From Byssothecium circinans (lineage: Eukaryota; Ascomycota; Dothideomycetes; Pleosporales; Massarinaceae), in the NCBI GenBank assembly GCA_010015675.1, contig ML976994.1, forward strand, positions 425,801-489,800: a stretch of 64,000 nt of DNA, in the 5' to 3' direction. This document shows positions 38,501-49,853 of this stretch, piece by piece. The first letter of the stretch is position 1. Each line of letters starts with the position of its first letter. The notes beneath the pieces are model-generated. The model was not told the origin of the DNA and did no database searches. It worked only from the letters and a program-made list of their open reading frames with translations. The translations under genes were made by a program, and so were the position numbers.

Positions 38501-40670
38501 GTGTAAATAGAAGGCCTACTTACGTATAGAGCTTACAAAAGAGAATAGAGAGAGTGCTTAAATTGTTTCTACAAAAGTTCTTAGTAACTTAGCTAAGGTA
38601 ATACTAATGCTTTGCATAAGATAGATAGTATGCAAACTTTCTAGCTAAAAACTAAATAGACGACTACTATGCTAGGCTCTGCTATAGTTTAATTACGTTG
38701 TTAACAAAATAGGCTAATCCGTAGTAACGTTAAGATTAAAGCTTCCCTAATAAGAGCTAGCTTGCGAATAAGTAAATAGGATTGAAAAATTCGAGTTTGT
38801 TAGGAGCTAGGATGCGTCTAGCGAAATATCGCGTAAGCGCATAGTTATTAATAGTCTAATGTCTCTAGCATTTAAATCTAAATTAGCATTTAAGCCTTCA
38901 TTATCATCTTTAGTTGCAATAGGGCCTAGCTTAATTTTATCGCTAAGGATAAGAAGAAGAACTACGTCTAAGGTAGTAATCCTTTCTTATACCGCAGCCT
39001 ATTCTACTCGTGCTATCTAGTTGTTAATTATATTAAACGTTGTTAGTAAAACATTAAGGGCTTGCTTAATTAAGTTATTCTTATTAGTAAGTAAAACATT
39101 CTTGTCTAGTAACTTAGGGTAGGCGATCTATGTTCTAAGCAGGCGCGTTTTAACTATCTCGTAGATTAGTTTAGAATCTGATTCCGTTTTATTAAAAGAG
39201 AGGTCGGCCATTTTTTAGGCACACATAGCAAGTAAGGTATAGGATAGATGTTAAGTAATAAAGATGCGTGTAAAGTTTACATCTAGCTTATACTAACGCT
39301 AATTATAGATGGTTAATTTAAGTAACTTTACGCTAATCCTTAAAAAAGCTCCCTCTAATTCCTTCACTCTGCTAAATTCCCTATTAACCGTAAGTTTTAC
39401 TTGCTAATTTAGATAGGGAAATATAGGTTTCACCTACGCTACAATTTCATATTCTATCACATTTATAGAGTAGTTAACCTTAATACTATTTATAATAAGC
39501 CGCGCTTTCGCCAGAATACAAAGCTAATACGGGATTTTAAATTGCGTACAAGTATTAACATTGGAACTAGAGAATGTAGCAGGAGTATTTTAGATGCGAA
39601 GTCTTACTTAAAGTTATATTGTAGATAATGCATAGCACGCAGGCAGCTAGCAGGTTTGCTTGCGCTAGCGTAGGCTCTGCAATTAACCGTGTAGGTCATA
39701 ATATATAGTTTAAATTAAGCGTAATAAAAAAATGCAAATCATAGGCCCTAGATATTTATAGTAAAAAAGTAAATTAACGTATTAATAGGATATAGAATTA
39801 GGTGTATGTCTTTACTAGTTTACTAAAGATACTAATTCTCACGTAATTCTATAACCTTTAGGGCCGCTGTATCTATTAATGTACGTCCTAAAATAGAAGC
39901 CGCTAGTGCGCACGTTTTATCTTAACTGTTTTTGGCATGATTGCCCTAATCTTGCTATGCCCTATTCTTGCAATTAATTGCGCGTTGACTAAGTAGTCTA
40001 AATTCTTTAGCTTTAATGTCAACAATACTAAAGCCGCATAAGTGAAAGTATTGACCCTTATCATCGTATCCTAGATATGCATTATTTAAAGTAGAAGCTA
40101 GATAATTTGCTAACAATATCTAGAATACTCTCTATAGCTAGGGTATTATTAGCAATAGAAAGACGCTTTAAATTGCTATATAGAAGCTAGGCGCTTAGCT
40201 TACACCTATGAATAAGCTTGTACTAAACCCTCTATCTAATAGTACTCTCTAGCCCCGCGTTAAAAAGCCCTAGAAATTTTATCTAGAATCTCTTACTTTC
40301 TAATAAATCTGCTACGGACCGCGCTAAAAGCATACCTAGGACTTCCCTCCTAATAGGTCTATACAAAGGCGTCTTAGCATTATTAATCGTACTCCCTTTA
40401 CCCTTACTATAGTCCTGCCTTCTTAGCATCTACTACTAACCTTATAAAGTAGCAGGCTTTAGCACCGCCTTAGTAATAGCATGACGCGTTCTCTTATCGC
40501 ACTTTTAACAGTTCCGCATTTAGCTAGACGCCGTTGGGTAACCCATATCATAATTACCTAGCCGCTGCTTCGCGCGTTATGTTGCTAATGGGTAATACAA
40601 GGGTACGTAAGAATATCGCTAAGGTAAAGAAAGAGAGGGATAAGAGAAAAAATAAGGAATTATTATAGCT
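35503..40670 (-). pseudogene. Very large RIP-degraded coding relic H (about 1,700 codons), unknown function
   Basis: The minus strand is coding-like almost end to end. From the N-terminus: a Tyr/Pro-rich start near 40600; CQKCDKRTRHAI-type Cys/basic segment near 40510; ATG at about 40428 with RRQDYSKGKGSTINNAKT; YLGYDDKGQYFHLCGF near 40060; ALAASILGRTLIDTAALKVI near 39890; an ATG at 39212 with MADLSFNKTESDSKLIYEIV and over 100 nearly open codons; VEDKFVYNKYKKVVKAKFTQ near 37650; and FKGAISFNYTGYH near 35790. At least three phase changes occur (about 39700, 38825, 36430, 36000), from introns or indels. It could be more than one gene. No domain recognised. Confidence 0.45.
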
Positions 40671-41562
40671 AATTTTTTTTAGTGTCGTGTTAGACTAGCC
40701 TAAGTGCTTAGCAGTTAGGGCGCAGGCTAATGTGCTAAGAAAGAAAAAAGGAAAGGTTTATATTTATATAGTATGTATACTACTACTTTTATTATTATAG
40801 TAAGCGCGCATTTGCATTTCCTTTAGCATTTTTTTAGCCATTTTCTCTTTTAGATTAGGAGACTTTACATATATTAAGAAAAAAAAAAGCAAAGGAACTA
40901 CATAGCAAGCCGCGATTATATATATACATGCATAACTTATATATATTTCCTTCTAATAAAACGTTTAAATCTTACTTACTCACTTCTTTACTTACTTATT
41001 TATACTTAGTTTCTTAATTTCTTACTAAGTCAAGTATAACATTATCCTGCTTGTAATAGGAAATAAGAAGGAAATGTAATATTATAGTAACTTTAGCGTA
41101 ACTTAGAATTATCTAAGATAAGGCAATTTTTAAAAACCTATCTATCTGTATGGTAGGGTGGTAGTTTTTTCTATTTTAACGTAAGTTAAGCTATATTAAT
41201 AAATACTCTACTACGACTTATTAATTAATACTTATGCATACTAACCTCATATGTGTAAGGGTGCTAACGGTTATAGGAATGCTCCTACTACAACCCTCTT
41301 AGCGAGGGAACTTATTAGCTAAGATTCGTAAAATAATAATACTAAAATACTATTTTAATTCCCTCCTACTAGTTAACCGCTCTACATATTATTATAGCTA
41401 TATTGTCGCCTATATTACTCTCTATTCTTACTAAAGAGACTACGTAAATCTCCTTTTAGCTTAAATAGCTCTTGCTAACGCCGCCTTTAGATAAAGAGCA
41501 CTAGCTACTAAAGCGCAAGCGTACTAGCTTAAAGCTTATAGCCTATACACTAGCTTACTACC
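40671..41562. other. AT-rich spacer, no gene recognised
   Basis: The gap between the divergent starts of minus relic H and the + relic at 41563 is a plausible former promoter region. It contains an extremely AT-rich stretch (40860-41040) with ctta/actt-type words repeated. No frame or specific signal is supportable. Confidence 0.3.
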
Positions 41563-42279
41563 ATGTCTACGCATCGCAATGTTAGTCCTAGTAAGCGCGA
41601 GCGGCGGAATATAGATAACTTGCTTCTAGGGTAGAGCGTATTAGCCGTTAGGTTAAATGCTCACCTACTTACCTTAGTAGTTGCGTAGAGGCATTAACAT
41701 CACGACTTTAAGTTTAGCTCCTAGGTGTCGCTGCGGTATAGCTAAGGCTAAAGAGTTAAGACACTTATTAGCTATTAGCATGCAGGAGTACCTCTTAGAA
41801 GACTAGTAAAATGTAGTGTACTTAGCTTCTCTCCTTACCTACTACTTGCCTTCTTTAAGTTTAACTCCCTATTATTATTTAGATCTAGCTAACCGCTGTA
41901 TAGACATCGCGAAGGTCTGTTAGAAGAACTAACTATCCCTTTTAAATCTAAGGCTACTTACCTTCCTTTTAGGTTTAATACCTATTCATCGTTTTAATGC
42001 AGCTAATTGCGAAGGTCAACGAGAAGTACTAGAGTCTATTAGTAATAATAGTAATAGTCTATAGTATGCTCCCTTATAGCTCTTACTTTCTCTAAGACGT
42101 AGGGTAGATCTATCTTTATCTTCTAAGTCTTTTTTATTATTAGCGTCTTTGGTCAGATGCTGCTTACAAAATATCTAGGCGGTGGCTGTCTAAGGTTGAT
42201 AAGATCCTACCTTAAAGTGCTTAGATCTAAATCATTCGTAACCTAGGGTAGAGTTATTTTTAGGATTTTTAAGTATTAA
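41563..42279 (+). pseudogene. RIP-degraded coding relic I, basic N-terminus
   Basis: An ATG at 41563 starts MSTHRNVSPSKRERRNIDNL. The frame continues about 240 codons with only TAA/TAG to a TAA at 42277. A Ser/Phe/Leu-rich middle (VLSFSPYLLLAFFKF) is followed by basic segments, a run of consecutive TAG/TAA near 42040-42055 that could be a former polyGln tract, and LLTKYLGGGCLRLI near the end. It converges on minus relic J. No family recognised. Confidence 0.48.
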
Positions 42280-42391
42280 TTTAACTGCTAAACATCTAGA
42301 TGTCAACTATATGCAAGCAGCATATCACACGCAATTATAGCAATGTTATATGTGTTGTGTCTTAAGGCTTTTTTATAATCTAAAAGTTTAA

Positions 42392-43679
42392 CTATAGTCT
42401 GTAACAAAACTCGTTTAAAAGGCCTACCTCTAGTATATATTGTAACGGTGCTAGGCGTGTAGGTAATAAAAAATTAGCTAGTACTTCATCCTCTATACTA
42501 TTATAGAAAGGTGCAGGAGATCTATATAAGTCTATTATACTAAGATTAAGCTTCTTTAGTGGGGGATTAAAATCTTTATCTTTTAGCATTATAGCTAAGT
42601 TGATTAGGTCCTTAAATGTACGTTTTCTTACTACTTCTTTCTTATTTGTAGGAGGCTTTAACTCAGGCTTAATCATTACCATTTCTGCAACGGAAGCTAG
42701 TGTAAGGGCAGTTAAGGAATCAAGTTGCTAGAGTGCTAACAGGCTTCTTTATAATAGCAGGCAGAGCTATAGTCTTTATAATAAGAGATACGATTTTTAT
42801 GCTATTTACTATAGTTACTCTTATAGTTAGACTCTACGTCACTTTTACTTGTAACGCCAAGTTTACATTAGGCACAGCGGTTAGAAGATCCTTTGCAAAT
42901 ATTACTTAATCTAGCGTAAGGCCTAGCTTCTCTAGCTACTTATATAGTTTAATATAGGAGGGGTTGCTATTAAGCATGCAAAGAACCTTAGCCACATTAA
43001 TAGAATTTAAAGGATTGTAAGTTTTAACGTATGTAGTAGTAGCGCTTATTAATTAGGCCTTTTTCTTTAACGGCCACATGGTGCCGTTAGAGCGAACTGC
43101 TAGCATAGCTAATAGTTTTAGTATAGGCAATGCTATGACTAGTGTCACCTTTGCAGCTACTAGCGTAAAAGGTACTTTTAAATTTATTACGTACTTTCGC
43201 ATAACGCTCCTCTTCCTAAATCCTTGCTAAGAACGTAGGGTCTTTGCTAACTCGCGTATTTTAGCTATTAGAGCTTAAATCTTATCTTTTATTCTATTAC
43301 CGCGTGAAAATGCTGGTGCTGCACTAGAGGTAGCGGTAGCAGCTAAAGCTAATTATTATAACTTATAGCTCTCTGCCTTTCTTTTCTCTTCCTTTCCTCT
43401 TTTACGCGTGCTATATCTTCCTCCGCCTTTTAAGCACGTAAAGTTTCTTACTTCTATTAGTATTTAAGCTATTAATTAGGTGTCTATATAGCTATAAGAG
43501 GTCCTTTTCTATTATATTAATAACGTACAATTCGTCCACACATAAGTGTACTCTAGTTAGTATGTATATTCACTACCCGTCTCCCTTACTTTACGTTATA
43601 GCGTCTTCCGCCTTATTACCGCTAGCATAGTCTTACTGCTTAAGCTATTTTACTTATCTATACTATGTGTAGACGACAT
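42392..43679 (-). pseudogene. RIP-degraded coding relic J with coiled-coil segment, unknown function
   Basis: An ATG at 43679 begins MSSTHSIDK. A Lys/Glu/Arg-rich coiled-coil-like segment (KAEEDIARVKEERKRK) lies near 43400. After a phase change around 43380 a clear frame covers 43320-42730 (VIALPILKLLAMLAV, MWPLKKKA, CMLNSNPSYIKLYKQLEKLG). After another shift near 42725, a fully open 96-codon segment (42682-42392) ends at a TAG. Stops elsewhere are TAA/TAG. About 430 codons in all. Not recognised. Confidence 0.5.
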
Positions 43680-44513
43680 TTACTACTCCACATTACTATA
43701 TACCTTTGTTTAATAACACAATCTAAGTTTACGCTGGCTAATTCTTGAAGAGAATTGCGTTATAACTGTCGTCGTCCCTACAGGGCAAGGAGAAGGCATT
43801 GAGTTATAGCATGTTCCTAGTTAAAATGAACAGGGTAGCTACATAGCAAATAAGTAGATTAGAGAAGAAGGGATTGACGGGGCAACTATCGCGCATTATT
43901 AGAGGTTGTTAGTTACTTAACTTTAGCAACGTTACCTTTTCTTCTTTTAGAGCTTTCGCCTTTACTTTTAGATTATAGCTAGTCTTTAGTAGCTAGAAGT
44001 TATTTCCTTTACATGCATAAGTAACTAACTTAATTTGTCTAGCATTTAGATAGTAGCTTACTATTTTAGAAATTCTTTACGTATTATCTAAATCTCTCTT
44101 AAAGCGCACTTACTTCTACGGTCTGTGCGTAGATTACCTTATAATATAGGGCATAACGGATATAGCATAGCACCCTGCGACCTACTAAACTACTAAATTA
44201 CCTAAATGTTACCTTAAGATTTGTTCAAGACTATCTTGTAGAAAAGTTAGGAAAGTAACGAGATCATTGTCTCCTACAAATAAAAAATGCTTTAAGCTTA
44301 AAGATAGAGTGTAGTAGGGAGGCACAAAGAATGCAATTACTTTAAATAGGTAATAAAGTAAAGACTTAAGTTAGCCTATATTTAAAACTCTCTTAAAAGC
44401 TACTATACATTAGATAGCACCTAATAGAGAAAAAGACAGAGAGGGAATGTAAGCATGCGCAAGTGTGTTATCTAATAGTATTAACTTAGACTAGTAGCCT
44501 AGGTGTTGTATAT
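43680..44513. other. RIPed spacer, no gene recognised
   Basis: A mixture of less mutated CpG-containing patches (43740-43900) and TpA-rich sequence. I followed no frame here. It lies between the start of minus relic J and a solo LTR. Confidence 0.3.
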
Positions 44514-44734
44514 TAAGCCAGCGTAGCTCACATAACTCTAATTTAGCTTATAGTATAGGATACTCATAGAGGGAACACGTATTTAGTAGCTAAAGCAATT
44601 ATATTCTTTTCCGTACTAATTAAAGAGCGCGGTAGTACCTAACATGCCTATCTTAGGTATTAAAACCTTTAACTATCTACTAACCTAACCCTGTGACTAT
44701 AGGTTAAACTACTAATAACCCTATATTATAGCAT
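44514..44734 (-). mobile_element. Solo LTR of the gypsy family, reverse orientation
   Basis: About 221 bp matching the reverse complement of the gypsy LTR over its whole length: agccagcgtagctcac at the left, gggaacacgtatttagtagc in the middle, and ctaaccctgtgactataggtt at the right. Length equals that of the full LTRs, with no internal sequence on either side, so it is a solo LTR left by LTR-LTR recombination. Flanking 5-mers do not match clearly, so the target duplication has decayed or the ends are off by a few bases. Confidence 0.8.
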
Positions 44735-44789
44735 ACTTTCTTTACTTATCCTTTAGCATCTCTACACTTATGTTAAAATAAGTCCTATG

Positions 44790-47100
44790 CTATGCTAGCC
44801 AATTAATTACGTCTATGGCACTAGTAAGAACATCTATTAGAATAAGTAAGAATCTATATGTAATGTACTCTACTGCTAATCTTTAAAGATTAGGTAATAT
44901 TAGCGTATAAGGATCAATAAGCTAGAAGAGCAGACTAGTAGGGGTAGATAGAGCATCTATCAATAGCAACTAGATACTAGTAATAGAGAGAGATTAGATG
45001 CTAGGCGGAAATATTAGGGAGAAAAGCAGCTAGTAGTTAGTAGCTCTAGGTTTATTATCTTTAAGCTTATAGAAGAGGCGGGCATTAAACTTAACATTAC
45101 GAAGGTTCTTTATGTTGCACTAGATATATAGATTAGGCTTAGTAGCGCTTGTGTTAAAGAGACTAAGCAATATAAGTATTAAGCGCTACGTTTTTAACGC
45201 GTTATGTATTATAGATAGGTCTATGCGCTTCCTGCGTACGTAACGGAATGATAAGTGTTCTAGACCTTTGCACGCGCAGATCATGCTTGCTAAGTAGTCG
45301 GAAAGTAGAAAGTGTACCTTAATAATAAGTTTTTTTATGTTTAAGACGCCTTTAACGAAATTTGGCAGCTCCTTATTATAAGGACGTACTAATTAAAAGC
45401 AAAGTATCTTAAGGCTTAAGATGTTAAAGAAGGGCACAGCTTTATTAATTGCTACTTAAAATTTGCTAAGACGAATGGACGTAATCATATTAAAATAGGC
45501 AGGGAGAATATAGTTATTAAATAGTAGTAGTTTAAAAAAAATTAGCTACTATAATGCGATTTTGTAGGAGTATACGTTCTAACGTTTTTTAAAAGTATTA
45601 AAGTTAAGACTAGGTAGGAAATTAACCCTCTGCAGGTTTAGTATATATAGTAAGAGCAAGAGGTTAGTAAAATTATAAGTATTAGTAATACTAATTACCT
45701 TAGCCTTAAGCCTAACGTTCTACTAGATCTATTCCTAGATTAGCACTAGTTATGCGCGTATAATATTTTAGAAGAGTTGTAACTTATTTTATCTAGGTAA
45801 TAGGGTGCGGTTCTAGGTTATAGTAGAAAGAGAAATTATCCTAATAAATTTCCTAATAGTAGGGTTACGTATTATAGTACGTAATAAGGCAACAAGATGA
45901 AATTAGACAATCTTGTTAAAGAATTACTTAGTAGCCGTAAGGTAGAAGAGTTAGATATGCTATAAAAGTATAAGCTACCTTTTGTCTAGACTACATGTCT
46001 TTACTATCTAGATAATAGTTTTTTCCGCAATGTTGGTAAGGTCTGCCATCTTGTATTAAATAGTAAGGTAGTAAGGTTAAGGCAGCTATATATAGATAGT
46101 AGTAAGCTTAGACGCTACCCTACAAAGCTAATACTATCTAGTCTTAGCGCGCTTTAGCAGGTTAGGTGCTTTCATAGTTTACGTAGCAAATAATACCTTT
46201 AAGTAAACCCCTTCCTACTACTTAGTTACTAGGTAGGGCGCTTATCTTTATCAAGAATCCTCTATACTTAGGCGCGCTAAATTAATCTTATCTATATAAC
46301 TTGTATGACTTATACGTACTACCATCTCCCAACGCCACAGAAATCAAGCAGCAGCCGCGTAGCCGCGCAGCAGAATAAGAGAAATAGCGTTAAATAAATT
46401 AAGCTATACGTTATGAAGCTTAGATAGAGAGGGGGCGAAAGGAAGGCGCAAACTAGCTTTAAGTAGGGTAACAGCAAGAGCAACTCTCCTACTAACAACC
46501 CTTTTTTTAAGCACGCAAATTTTGCCCTCTTTATTATGAACTAACTACGACATATTAATTACTACTTTAACCTTCTTACATTCTAGCCTAAATGTAGTAC
46601 GTGCAAACGTCTAGCTAGTGCTATATTTACTTTTAAATTTAGCTAACTATTAACTATATAGCTTATCCTTTAGGAACTAGATCTAGCATTATGCCCTATA
46701 ATTGCTACTAATACCCTACTATCTTACATTCAGCAACTTGAGCTTGCTGCTACATCTGCGATATATGCAACTCTATAGGGGATGTATAGCACAGCGTATA
46801 TTTATAGAGATAGCAGGTACTTCGTAATACCCTTCTATACGCCTAGTGCGCAACTACACGCCTTATTTTAGTCCGTACCGCGCTAAATTTAATGTGCGCA
46901 CATTTATAAAGGTGGTAGAGTATATACCTTTCTTTAAAGATACCTACCGCGTAACTATGGGCCTCATTTAAGCCTATACTAAGGAATTAGCGTAGCGACC
47001 CCACTTAAATAATGCTTAAGTAAGATTCTTTTCCTTTACTTTTAACACGGCTAATGTACACACTAACAGGCTGTTGTACTCTTTATAGGTGATAGACTAG
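44790..47100 (+). pseudogene. Large RIP-degraded coding relic K, single phase, unknown function
   Basis: One + strand phase stays coding-like for about 770 codons from just after the solo LTR to the tandem repeat at 47103, with TAA/TAG nearly the only stops (one TGA). Segments: IIFKLIEEAGIKLNITKVLY near 45060; KFAKTNGRNHIKIGREN near 45470; KMKLDNLVKELLSSRKVEEL near 45900; PTPQKSSSSRVAAQQNKRNS near 46330, a Ser/Gln-rich low-complexity part; and PKCSTCKRLASA near 46590 with a CxxC. This is the longest uninterrupted-phase relic in the window outside the retrotransposons. No family recognised. Confidence 0.52.
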
Positions 47101-47102
47101 CT

Positions 47103-47203
47103 TAGTATATTATATACTAAAGCTATAGTAGATTAGTATATTATATACTAAAGCTATAGTAGATTAGTATATTATATACTAAAGCTATAGTAGATTAGTA
47201 TAA
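47103..47203. repeat. 31-bp tandem repeat, 3.3 copies, with internal palindrome
   Basis: Units start at 47103, 47134 and 47165 and are identical, with a partial fourth at 47196. Each contains tagtatattatatacta, which is its own reverse complement apart from the central base. Identity between units despite heavy RIP around suggests recent amplification or a late origin. Confidence 0.88.
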
Positions 47204-47399
47204 AATTAAGAAACTAGAGTTAAAAGAGTAATAGTTTTAGTAAAATTAATTTAATCTTTAATAGGATAGTTATTTCTCTTAGTAGTAGGGTATATAATAA
47301 ATTATAAACTAAGGTATTTATAACTACTAACAATAATAACGCACCTTATATATATTTAGTGTATGCCTCTTAAAATGTTCCATCTTATCTAACTTCTTA

Positions 47400-48017
47400 A
47401 AATAGGAAGGATGACGGCATTTAAACTTACTCTAATATTAAGGATCCTTAAAATATGCCTTAATATAGTTTGTAAGGACCTCTCTTTACGGTCTATAGCA
47501 TATGCGCCATTTATATAAAAGCTCCTCTTGACCTATACAGAGAAGGCATATAGGGTATAGAAGGATTATTAGGTATAGATAATAAAACTAAGTATTAGTA
47601 ACTCCTTTACTTCTAGATGCTATAGGCTTAGACCTTTTAAATCTAATGTTTAGCCCTATAAGCTTAATTAAGGTTCTACTTACTCTTAAGGATAACACTA
47701 AATCTTCTACATAGTCTACTATTCATTTGCAAGCCTTTAGGCGAGGGGTTTCCTAGCGGCGGCATAGTTGAGCTAGAGTGTAAATATGTTAGACGCGAGC
47801 TTAATCATTCTAAAAAGGCTTAGAGAGCATATTAGCTACGATAGCACGCTTTCTAAGTTTAAATTCTAGGGTAGGTAGAGTAAGGACCTTAGTTGTAAGC
47901 TTCCTACTAAGCTGCTTCTTTATCTTAATAGCATTAATTAAGTTGTGAAACGTTTAGATTACTTTATTTAGGCGCTTCCTACGTAACATCTCCGTAGTGC
48001 TGCTGATCCTACAGGTA
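47400..48017 (+). pseudogene. 5' part of coding relic L, interrupted by the Fot-like element
   Basis: The frame in phase with the ATG at 47646 reads to the TA at 48016-48017 where the Fot-like element begins. Stops are TAA/TAG with a few TGA at probable Trp. Segments: SPISLIKVLLTLKDNTKSST, LATIARFLSLNSRVGRVRT and a hydrophobic FLLSCFFILIALIKLW. The same phase is open upstream to about 47400, but another phase starting at an ATG at 47366 is equally plausible there. Confidence 0.42.
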
Positions 48018-49853
48018 CAGTCAACTCTCAGTTACCCGATGGAGTTTTTCCAGGGCAAAAATATCGGTGTATTGAATTATCGGCTAACTGATTACTAACA
48101 AATATCCACTCACCCATCCTTCAGAGCCGCAGAACGGCTAAAATAGTCATTAATTGTAGTTTGTTTACGCGATTTAATGCCTTTAAGGTGGAGTCTCCGC
48201 TCAATAGCGTTAAGTGCCTTCACGTCATCAATAGTGGAGTCCTCCTGCTCCTCCACGTAGCGCTGTAGAGTTGACAGAGCGCAGATAGCCTGTGAGAGCG
48301 ACAGCGGAGGCTCAGGCTCATCATCCTCCTCCTCAATAACTTTAACGTCCTGCTTGCCAGTGTAGTAATCCATGATCTCCTGCAAATCAACCTGCTGCTC
48401 AGGCTCCTCGTCCTCATCCTCCGGCGCCATGAAGCTCTGGAGATCCCTAGCGTCCTCACTAATTCCTGCGACAGCCTGGGCTTCGCGCAGTAGCTCTGAG
48501 AGATCATGAGGCGGCTCAGGCTCGCCTGGGTCGTCAGCGCGTTTAAGGATTGTTGACTTTACCCAGCAATTGCGAATGGTTGTTGGCGTTACCTGATCTC
48601 TCTAGGACTTAGCTGTCCAAATCAGCGCGTTGCGAAGCGTAACAACCTTGACTGGGTTATCCTGTCTAGAATAACAATTGATACAGAAGCGCAGCCAGAA
48701 CTTCCGGTATGCTACCTTAAAGTTGGCGATTATACCCTGATCCAACAGCTGATATTGCGAGGTGCTGTTCTTTAGCAAGAACTCAATGCGTACGTTTAAC
48801 GGCGGGGGAGCCATCTCAATTGCTAATAGGTGTGCCTTAAAGTTATCCATCAGCAGGATTACTTTAAGATCGCCGACGTGGCGGTAGAAGGCCTTCAACC
48901 ACTCTGCCATGATATCCCCGTTCATCCATGCCTTGCGGGAGGACTTCTAAACAAGGCCTAGCGCGCTAACGTTGAGGTTGCGGAGCGCGCGAGGCATCTT
49001 TGACTTGCCAATAAGCCATAGGGGCAGCTTATCTGAGCCGGTAGCGTTGCTGCAGAGCGCGAGCGATATTCGTGATTTATCCTTCTTCAAGCCAGGGATT
49101 GCTGCAGTGGCAAGACCTCTAGAGATCGCCCAGCGCCAGTAGAGGCCGCTTTCGTCCATATTGTACATGTAAGGCGCGAGAAACTTGATAGTAACAGCGC
49201 GGAGGAGTTCCATCTCAGCGTGAGCAGTGACTGGCACTGACGCGATCTCGCCGTGAGTAGAATACTCCTTAAGCTTGAAACGGCCCTTAAAGCGCGTTAG
49301 CCAGCCTAAGGAGAAGTGCGGTGGCGGCTTAGTATTGTATTCTGGTAGCATGAGCCAGAGCTCCTTCGCCTTCTCGTTGAGCAGCTCGCCGGACACCAGG
49401 ACGCTGGTTGACTCAATTTGCTGCTGCCAGGAGAAGAGGATCTGTTCAAGTAAGGGCCACCTGCCCTCTTGTTGACGATAGGTAGAGGTGGAGGCCTTAG
49501 CCACGGTGTCAAGGCGCTTGTAGCGATCGCTCATAGAGTCAGAGATAGTCGCCTGGCCAAGCGTTCGGCCGAATTTGTCCTTAAACCACGCAATTGCGGC
49601 TATCTGCGTTGGGCGCGGCTTTGTATTAAGGATAAAGGCGCGTAGAGCCTGCCTTTCAGCGTCAGAGATACCTTTTTTGGGCGCCATAAGGGGTAAGGTT
49701 GTGTTCAATAGGCCAATTTTTTAGCGTTGAGTACCGATATCGGATATCGGAGTAAGGGCGATTTTTAGTGGTGCAGTAATTTTGCCAAGGCGCTATAACG
49801 GCGAAGCGAAAATATCAGCTAATTGGCGATCGGGTAACTGAGAGTTGACTATA
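48016..49853 (-). mobile_element. Fot1/pogo-type (Tc1/mariner) DNA transposon, nearly intact
   Basis: Element 48018-49851 (1,834 bp) is flanked by TA at 48016-48017 and 49852-49853. Terminal inverted repeats are 23 bp: agtcaactctcagttacccgat is repeated inverted, with a mismatch only at the outermost base (C on the left, A on the right where G is expected, itself a RIP-type change). It carries one minus-strand transposase gene. GC content and codon use are conspicuously unlike the surroundings, which marks a late arrival. Fot1-like elements of fungi are about this length with this transposase type. Confidence 0.93.
48110..49708 (-). pseudogene. Fot1/pogo-type transposase (CENP-B HTH + DDE), two nonsense mutations
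   Basis: From an ATG at 49708 (an alternative ATG 7 codons in gives MAPKKGISDAERQ) one frame runs 532 codons to a stop at 48110. The N-terminus has the helix-turn-helix region (WFKDKFGRTLGQATIS, about residues 47-62), a CENP-B-type second HTH (about 80-150, ELWLMLPEY and LGWLTRFKGRF), then the DDE domain: first Asp in YNMDESGLYWRW, second in ILLMDNFKAHL, third in YQLLDQGIIANF. The C-terminus is acidic (EDEDEEPEQQ). Two in-frame TAG, near 48945 and 48603, sit where TGG is expected (LV*KSSRKAWM, AKS*RDQVT), so both are Trp lost by G-to-A RIP. Otherwise intact; no active protein is expected from this copy. Confidence 0.92.

Noticed and set aside
48220..49512. Additional open frames inside the Fot-like element (48220-48507, 49306-49512 on minus, 49275-49475 on plus)
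   Set aside because: All are alternative-phase shadows of the transposase, whose own frame has the HTH and DDE motifs.
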